From IMG/VR virus record IMGVR_UViG_3300049794_000033, positions 1-28,860 of that record: DNA of 28,860 bases. The stretch is one strand, 5' to 3'. The notes under the pieces are model-generated. The model ran no database searches. It was not told where the DNA came from and saw nothing but the letters and a program-made list of their open reading frames with translations. Positions 25,477 to 28,860 of this stretch are shown here, piece by piece. This DNA comes from a virus. Positions within the stretch are counted from its first letter, which is position 1, and each line of letters begins with the position of its first letter. The position numbers were made by a program, and so were the translations under genes.

Positions 25477-25486
25477 GATGTTTGAT

Positions 25487-25657
25487 TTAGCGCTTGCTCG
25501 CGGCGTATGCAATTTCCCTCACGTCAATGAGACGTCCGCTTGGGGAGCGGATGATGTCTTCGACCTCTTTGACGCGAGGGTCCTCGCAGCATGGCGTGGT
25601 GTGTTGCTGATGCGCCGCACACTCGCGCCCACAATTGAAGCACATGAACGCGTTCAT
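25487..25657 (-). CDS. Small Cys-motif protein (56 aa)
   Basis: A 56-residue ORF beginning MNAFMCFNCGREC, with C6, C9, C13 and a CC pair at 23-24, a plausible zinc knuckle, then a charged helical C-terminus. Its ATG overlaps the stop of the HTH-protein gene as ATGA (25654-25657), which supports it as real despite its length. Function unknown; it is one of several Cys-pair microproteins in this window. Confidence 0.7.
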   Translation of the reverse strand: MNAFMCFNCGRECAAHQQHTTPCCEDPRVKEVEDIIRSPSGRLIDVREIAYAASKR

Positions 25658-26169
25658 GCCTTCGGCGCCCCCTTCCTCGGTTTGCCGAGCCCAACCTGTT
25701 TGAAAAACTTGGCCTCGATTAAGTTCTTGACTTTATCGCCCGGTTTGAATGTGCCTTTCTCCAAATTGCACATATGAGGCTGCTTGATTCCGAAGAATGT
25801 TGCAAATTCTGCCTGCGTATAGCCGAGCTCCAAGCGCTTGGCGCGGACCATTTTGCCCCATTTTTTGGACCCGTCTCGACGCCGGTCTTCGGGCGCCCAA
25901 CCCTTGGGTCCACGATTAGATTTGGTGGACCTCGTCTTAGCCGGAGTCTTCATCTTCGGAGTCTTGCGCGGCCCGGCGCTGCGTCGCTTCAACGGCCGCT
26001 TGGCGGCCATCTTCTCAGCCCTCAACGCAGCACGCTTCTCACGCAGCGCCTTGTTTTTCCGGTCTCGTTTGACTTGCGCCTCGTCAATTTCACTTTCAAC
26101 AATCGGCAATATCCCCACTTGAAGCACTCCAGATTCAATCAACGCGTCCGCCATTTCTCCCAAATTCAT
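25654..26169 (-). CDS. XRE-family helix-turn-helix protein with long basic region
   Basis: A 171-residue protein. Residues ~105-150 form an XRE/Cro-type helix-turn-helix: 'MVRAKRLELGYTQAEFATFFGIKQPHMCNLEKGTFKPG', with the 'R...lg.tQ.efA...gi.q..is..E.G' signature. Residues ~33-100 are very rich in Lys, Arg and Pro and likely disordered and DNA-binding. The N-terminus (MNLGEMADALIESGVL) is a short helix. It overlaps the polymerase gene (ATGA, 26166-26169). A transcription regulator is likely; whether it acts on phage or host promoters is not visible. A His/Cys (HMC) replaces the usual serines in the recognition helix end. Confidence 0.8.
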   Translation of the reverse strand: MNLGEMADALIESGVLQVGILPIVESEIDEAQVKRDRKNKALREKRAALRAEKMAAKRPLKRRSAGPRKTPKMKTPAKTRSTKSNRGPKGWAPEDRRRDGSKKWGKMVRAKRLELGYTQAEFATFFGIKQPHMCNLEKGTFKPGDKVKNLIEAKFFKQVGLGKPRKGAPKA

Positions 26170-27701
26170 AAATCACTCCATCTATCTCCGCGCTTTAAAT
26201 CAATAGATAAAATAAGTTTTCCACCTGCAGTGTCAATAGGCCGAGCCCAAATTTCTGCAATCAACGATTGCGCCACATTTAGCATATTGTTGGGCACGTC
26301 ATAAATACAAGCATCGTGGACCTGCGCGACGAGGTGTGGGCCGATGGGACTTTTGCTCAGTTCGATGGTCCTCCGATTCACGATGTCGGCCAGGCCCGAC
26401 TGGATAGGATAGTTGGCCACATCGGTGATTTTGGGGAACCATCCCAACCAACGTATGCGACCCAGGAATGGTGTGCGCATAAATCCACATCGGCGGACTT
26501 GGGCGAGGTTGGCGTCGACCCATCGGTAGTACACGCGGTAAGCGGCATGGAGCTTGTCGAGGATAAGGCTCACGGCAGACATGCTCACATCGAACCCCTT
26601 CGACCGCAGCGTCATGTAGACTTTCTCCGCCTCCGCGCAATAGCTGATGGCGAATCCAAGGTTCTTCGCAATGTCGCGAAACTGCTTGCCGCGCGCGGCG
26701 TCTTTCTTCGCATCGCCGTCGAGCCATCCGCGCGCCGATATCTCTGGAAATACCGCCTTGGCATTGTTGGCATGCACATCTCCGGCGCATGCCGCGATAA
26801 AATTCGGGTCATTGCTCAAATATGCCGCAAGTTTCATCTCCGCCTGCCTCACGTCGTAGTAGATGAACGTATGCCCGGGCCGCGGAACGTAAATCTCGCG
26901 GACTCGCGCTTCCGGTGGCGGGCTTGGCTCGCCGATTGGATACCTCGGCACAGACTGAAACCGACAACTCAATCGACCAGAGACAGTCCCGAACGGCTTC
27001 CAGTTGAAGTGCGCGCGCGCCCCGCGCATGAAAACGCCTTTTTTCCCCGGCGCCCCAAGCGCATCCAAATAGGTGCTCTTGATTTTGCCGACCAGCCGCC
27101 ACGTGAGAAGCGCGGTCGCAAACTCCGCGTGCCGCGTATTGCCGCTCATCCGCAGTCCTTCGAGAGTCTCGTCGGCGGTCGACGCGGCGCCCTTTGGCGT
27201 CAATTTGACATATCGTGCCCCGAGGCTATGCGGGCTGAATAGATGGTACCGGACACTATCGAGCTTGCCGGGATTGAACAGCGGGTCGCCGACGATGTTT
27301 TGGAGTTCTCGTCGGAGGGCCTCGCGACGCACCGATAGAGACTCGGAAAGCTCTCGTTTTCTCTCGAGGTCGACGCCAATTCCGGTCCGCTGCATCTCGC
27401 GGCACACTGCCGCCAACTGCCGGTCATGCTCGTAGACAGCTCGCTCAGGCTGCAAATCGCCTTGCATTCGCTGCCACGCGAACATGGTGAGAATTGCATC
27501 ACTCGCATTGTATTTGCAGAGTGTGTCGCCATCGAGCTTATCCGGCGTCGTGCCCTTCTCATCCTCTGAACTACCTTTGAATATTTGCTTCCACGGCCTC
27601 GAGTCAGTGTAGCAACTAGCGACGTGATCGAGCCGCTGCGGAAGGTGGGATGCGAATGCGTGGTGAGCGAGCAAAGTGTCGTGACAATTCGCAAACTTCA
27701 T
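26166..27701 (-). CDS. Family-A DNA polymerase, C-terminal part with exonuclease motif III
   Basis: A 511-residue replicative polymerase fragment. Residues 1-80 are the end of a DnaQ-like 3'-5' exonuclease: CHDTLLAHHAF, then exo III KYNASDA (Y64, D68). Polymerase motif A is YYDVRQAEM (D283, E288); motif B has R342, K346, F350 and Y354 with E. coli Pol I spacing; NYPIQSGLAD is typical; motif C is VHDA (H462, D463), where most family members have HDE. F350 at the ribose-selecting position is the E. coli-type residue. Exo motifs I and II are missing here and lie in the UDG-exo gene upstream, separated by an 87-codon ORF, so the polymerase gene is split. The ATG overlaps that ORF's stop (ATGA, 27698-27701). 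Whether the pieces reassemble is unknown. Confidence 0.88.
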   Translation of the reverse strand: MKFANCHDTLLAHHAFASHLPQRLDHVASCYTDSRPWKQIFKGSSEDEKGTTPDKLDGDTLCKYNASDAILTMFAWQRMQGDLQPERAVYEHDRQLAAVCREMQRTGIGVDLERKRELSESLSVRREALRRELQNIVGDPLFNPGKLDSVRYHLFSPHSLGARYVKLTPKGAASTADETLEGLRMSGNTRHAEFATALLTWRLVGKIKSTYLDALGAPGKKGVFMRGARAHFNWKPFGTVSGRLSCRFQSVPRYPIGEPSPPPEARVREIYVPRPGHTFIYYDVRQAEMKLAAYLSNDPNFIAACAGDVHANNAKAVFPEISARGWLDGDAKKDAARGKQFRDIAKNLGFAISYCAEAEKVYMTLRSKGFDVSMSAVSLILDKLHAAYRVYYRWVDANLAQVRRCGFMRTPFLGRIRWLGWFPKITDVANYPIQSGLADIVNRRTIELSKSPIGPHLVAQVHDACIYDVPNNMLNVAQSLIAEIWARPIDTAGGKLILSIDLKRGDRWSDL

Positions 27702-27961
27702 CTGCTTAGTTGTCTCCGGCTCACCGCGAACACGGCTGATTTTGCCGCACCGTCAAGGGCACCATACAACGCCTGATTTGGACTCTGTTTGCTCCAAAAC
27801 CATACAGTGTACTTGCCCTTCATATTGGGGCATTTTTCGCGACACTGAACGGCGGCCAACCAGCCGCTCTTCTTCTCAACCCAACGCATACGAACACGCA
27901 CCTTTGAGCTGTCGACGGTGAAGTCTAGAGGGCTAGGGCCCCATATTTGCTCAATCACCAC
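27698..27961 (-). CDS. Unrecognised ORF at the break point of the split polymerase
   Basis: An 87-residue basic, Trp-rich protein (five Trp) starting at GTG (27961, or the adjacent GTG 27958). Predicted order: beta strand (VRVRMRWVEK), beta strand (GWLAAVQC), a CREKC pair, beta strand (KYTVWFW), then a helix (ALYGALDGAAKSAVFAVSRR). It overlaps the upstream UDG-exo gene by 7 nt and the downstream polymerase gene by 4 nt, so it is translated in line with both. It sits exactly where the exonuclease domain is interrupted. The three-strand-plus-helix layout loosely recalls AP2/integrase-type DNA-binding domains that accompany some homing enzymes, but no HNH, GIY-YIG or LAGLIDADG motif is seen; this resemblance is weak. 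Confidence 0.6.
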   Translation of the reverse strand: MVIEQIWGPSPLDFTVDSSKVRVRMRWVEKKSGWLAAVQCREKCPNMKGKYTVWFWSKQSPNQALYGALDGAAKSAVFAVSRRQLSR

Positions 27962-28860
27962 ACCACCCCATGATTCTCCAGTACCAGCAAATCAAAATTC
28001 TGCCCGTTGTGGAACACTACCTGCTCCAACCCCGCCAAATGTTTCGCCACCTCAGGCCCATACGCATCTCGCCACGGCCAAATTTCGACCACGTTCTGGA
28101 ACGAATCTGAGAATCCGATGCTCAAAATGTTACATTCCAACGGTTTGATGCCATTCGTTTCGATGTCGCAGGACACCGCACGAGGAAGCAGATGTTTTAG
28201 GACCTCGGGCCCGCCGACGTGGTAATTGCACTCGTCTTCGAACGGGGCTGTCGCCTCTCCGCGCACGATACGACCCGCGCGCCGAAAATCGAGCTCGGAA
28301 ATGGGTTTCCACGTGTCCGCCCTGAGCACGAAGGCAGGGTGGATGCTCGGTAGCACCAGTCGCATCGCCAAGGCCGCCCGGCCTCGCAGCGTGTCGCCGC
28401 GTAGAATGCCGCCCGTTTTGGACTTGAACGCAGCTTTGATGACCTTTTCGTCAATCTCGGGGGCCGACCAAATAAAACCACGTGCGACAAGAATGTTGCG
28501 CACGCCCAACACGGAGCGCATTGCAGTTTTGCCGAGCGCCACAATAGGCGCAGAACGCGGAAGGGCTGCGAGCTCCGTGAGCAGACGAGGAGCACAACAT
28601 TCCGCGGCACGTTCGTTGTCGTCATCACTCTCTCCGCGGCAAAGCGCCGCATTAGTCACATGGCAGTCACCCCGCGGGACTTTGGCATCTCGGCGGAGTC
28701 GCTCATCGAGAAACTTGCCGGAGAGTCCCACGAACGGCACACCAAGTTTCTCCTCGATGCGCCCCGGCCCCTCACCCACGATGACGAGTCGCACTCTGTT
28801 GGTAGCCGGAGTGGGCGGAACGACAACGGCCCCGGCGAGCGGGCAGATGTCGCACCGCGC
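27955..28860 (-). CDS. UDG family-4 domain fused to N-terminal half of a polymerase exonuclease (5' end outside window)
   Basis: The frame runs off the right edge; a GTG at 28794 is internal. Visible in order (numbered from that GTG): upstream CDIC-PLA, the N-terminal Fe-S cysteine pair of family-4 uracil-DNA glycosylases; GEGPGRIEE and PFVG (7-23), the active-site loop; C52 and C66/67, the other cluster ligands; SIHPAF (150-155), the HPA motif. Then a DnaQ-like exonuclease start: exo I CDIETNG (D210, E212) and exo II HNGQNFD (N263, D268), stopping about ten residues later at VVW. This order, UDG-like then exo then polymerase, is that of the phage SPO1 DNA polymerase. It should remove uracil or guide the polymerase; catalytic status is untested. 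Confidence 0.85.
   Translation of the reverse strand, partial: ARCDICPLAGAVVVPPTPATNRVRLVIVGEGPGRIEEKLGVPFVGLSGKFLDERLRRDAKVPRGDCHVTNAALCRGESDDDNERAAECCAPRLLTELAALPRSAPIVALGKTAMRSVLGVRNILVARGFIWSAPEIDEKVIKAAFKSKTGGILRGDTLRGRAALAMRLVLPSIHPAFVLRADTWKPISELDFRRAGRIVRGEATAPFEDECNYHVGGPEVLKHLLPRAVSCDIETNGIKPLECNILSIGFSDSFQNVVEIWPWRDAYGPEVAKHLAGLEQVVFHNGQNFDLLVLENHGVVW

Noticed and set aside
26316-27242. 308-codon plus-strand ORF antisense to the polymerase
   Set aside because: Shadow of the polymerase gene, whose motifs A, B and C are clear on the other strand.
27698-27961. Group I intron or intein interrupting the polymerase gene
   Set aside because: The insertion size would suit a minimal group I intron, but no conserved core pairing (P/Q/R/S elements) could be recognised by eye, and the segment is open, coupled and protein-like throughout. 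An intein would need one continuous frame and terminal Cys/Ser and Asn residues, which are absent. A covariance-model search would decide the intron question.
27955-27961. Programmed -1 frameshift joining UDG-exo to the next ORF
   Set aside because: The frame relation is -1, but no X-XXY-YYZ slippery heptamer lies near either overlap; ordinary stop-start coupling explains the junctions.
1-28860. tRNA genes, CRISPR arrays or insertion sequences
   Set aside because: No cloverleaf-like segment, no regularly spaced repeats and no transposase or terminal inverted repeats were noticed; all space is taken by coding sequence. A tRNA scan was not possible.

Overview
The window is a stretch of a double-stranded DNA tailed-phage genome (virus or prophage), densely packed with genes and moderately G+C-rich. 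Nearly all genes lie on the minus strand, so the transcription order runs from the right end (28860) to the left. No tail tube, sheath or tape-measure protein is visible. The tail-side set is instead an adaptor, a very large nozzle-like protein, three big internal virion proteins and a spike, which points to a short-tailed (podovirus-type) virion. The host cannot be named from the sequence; no integrase, repressor/attachment region, tRNA or host gene was seen. || Layout in transcription order. (1) 28860-26166: replication. A family-4 uracil-DNA-glycosylase domain joined to the first half of a 3'-5' exonuclease domain, then an 87-codon ORF, then the second half of the exonuclease plus a family-A DNA polymerase. 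Together these look like one phage SPO1-type polymerase gene broken in the middle of its exonuclease domain. (2) 26169-23757: an XRE-type helix-turn-helix protein, several tiny proteins (four with paired cysteines somewhere in the window), the small terminase, and a 49-residue basic protein. (3) 23756-17842: large terminase, a 103-residue protein, portal, scaffold and major capsid protein. (4) 17804-14737: capsid-decoration candidate, small acidic protein, head-tail adaptor, and a structural protein whose N-terminal domain reappears 10 kb away. (5) 14727-5512: nozzle-like protein and three internal/ejection proteins. (6) 5515-2204: spike-base-like protein, the second copy of the duplicated domain, and a tail spike with an SGNH esterase between two LamG-like domains. 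(7) 2155-502: lysis cassette with coiled-coil membrane protein, two-helix holin candidate, exported small protein, 63-residue protein and T4-type lysozyme. (8) 3-505: two short plus-strand genes converging on the lysis cassette with overlapping stop codons. || The genes are extremely tightly packed: more than a dozen junctions are 4-nt ATGA/GTGA overlaps, and no gap between adjacent genes exceeds about 50 bp. There is therefore no gene-free stretch over 300 bp to describe, and no convincing promoter or T-tailed terminator was found. || Most notable: the split UDG-exonuclease-polymerase with an unrecognised ORF at the break point; a near-absence of GATC (seven sites found by eye in 28.9 kb, about 110 expected at equal base composition); a duplicated virion-protein N-terminal domain with swapped C-termini; and an S74-like chaperone domain embedded in the middle of an internal virion protein.
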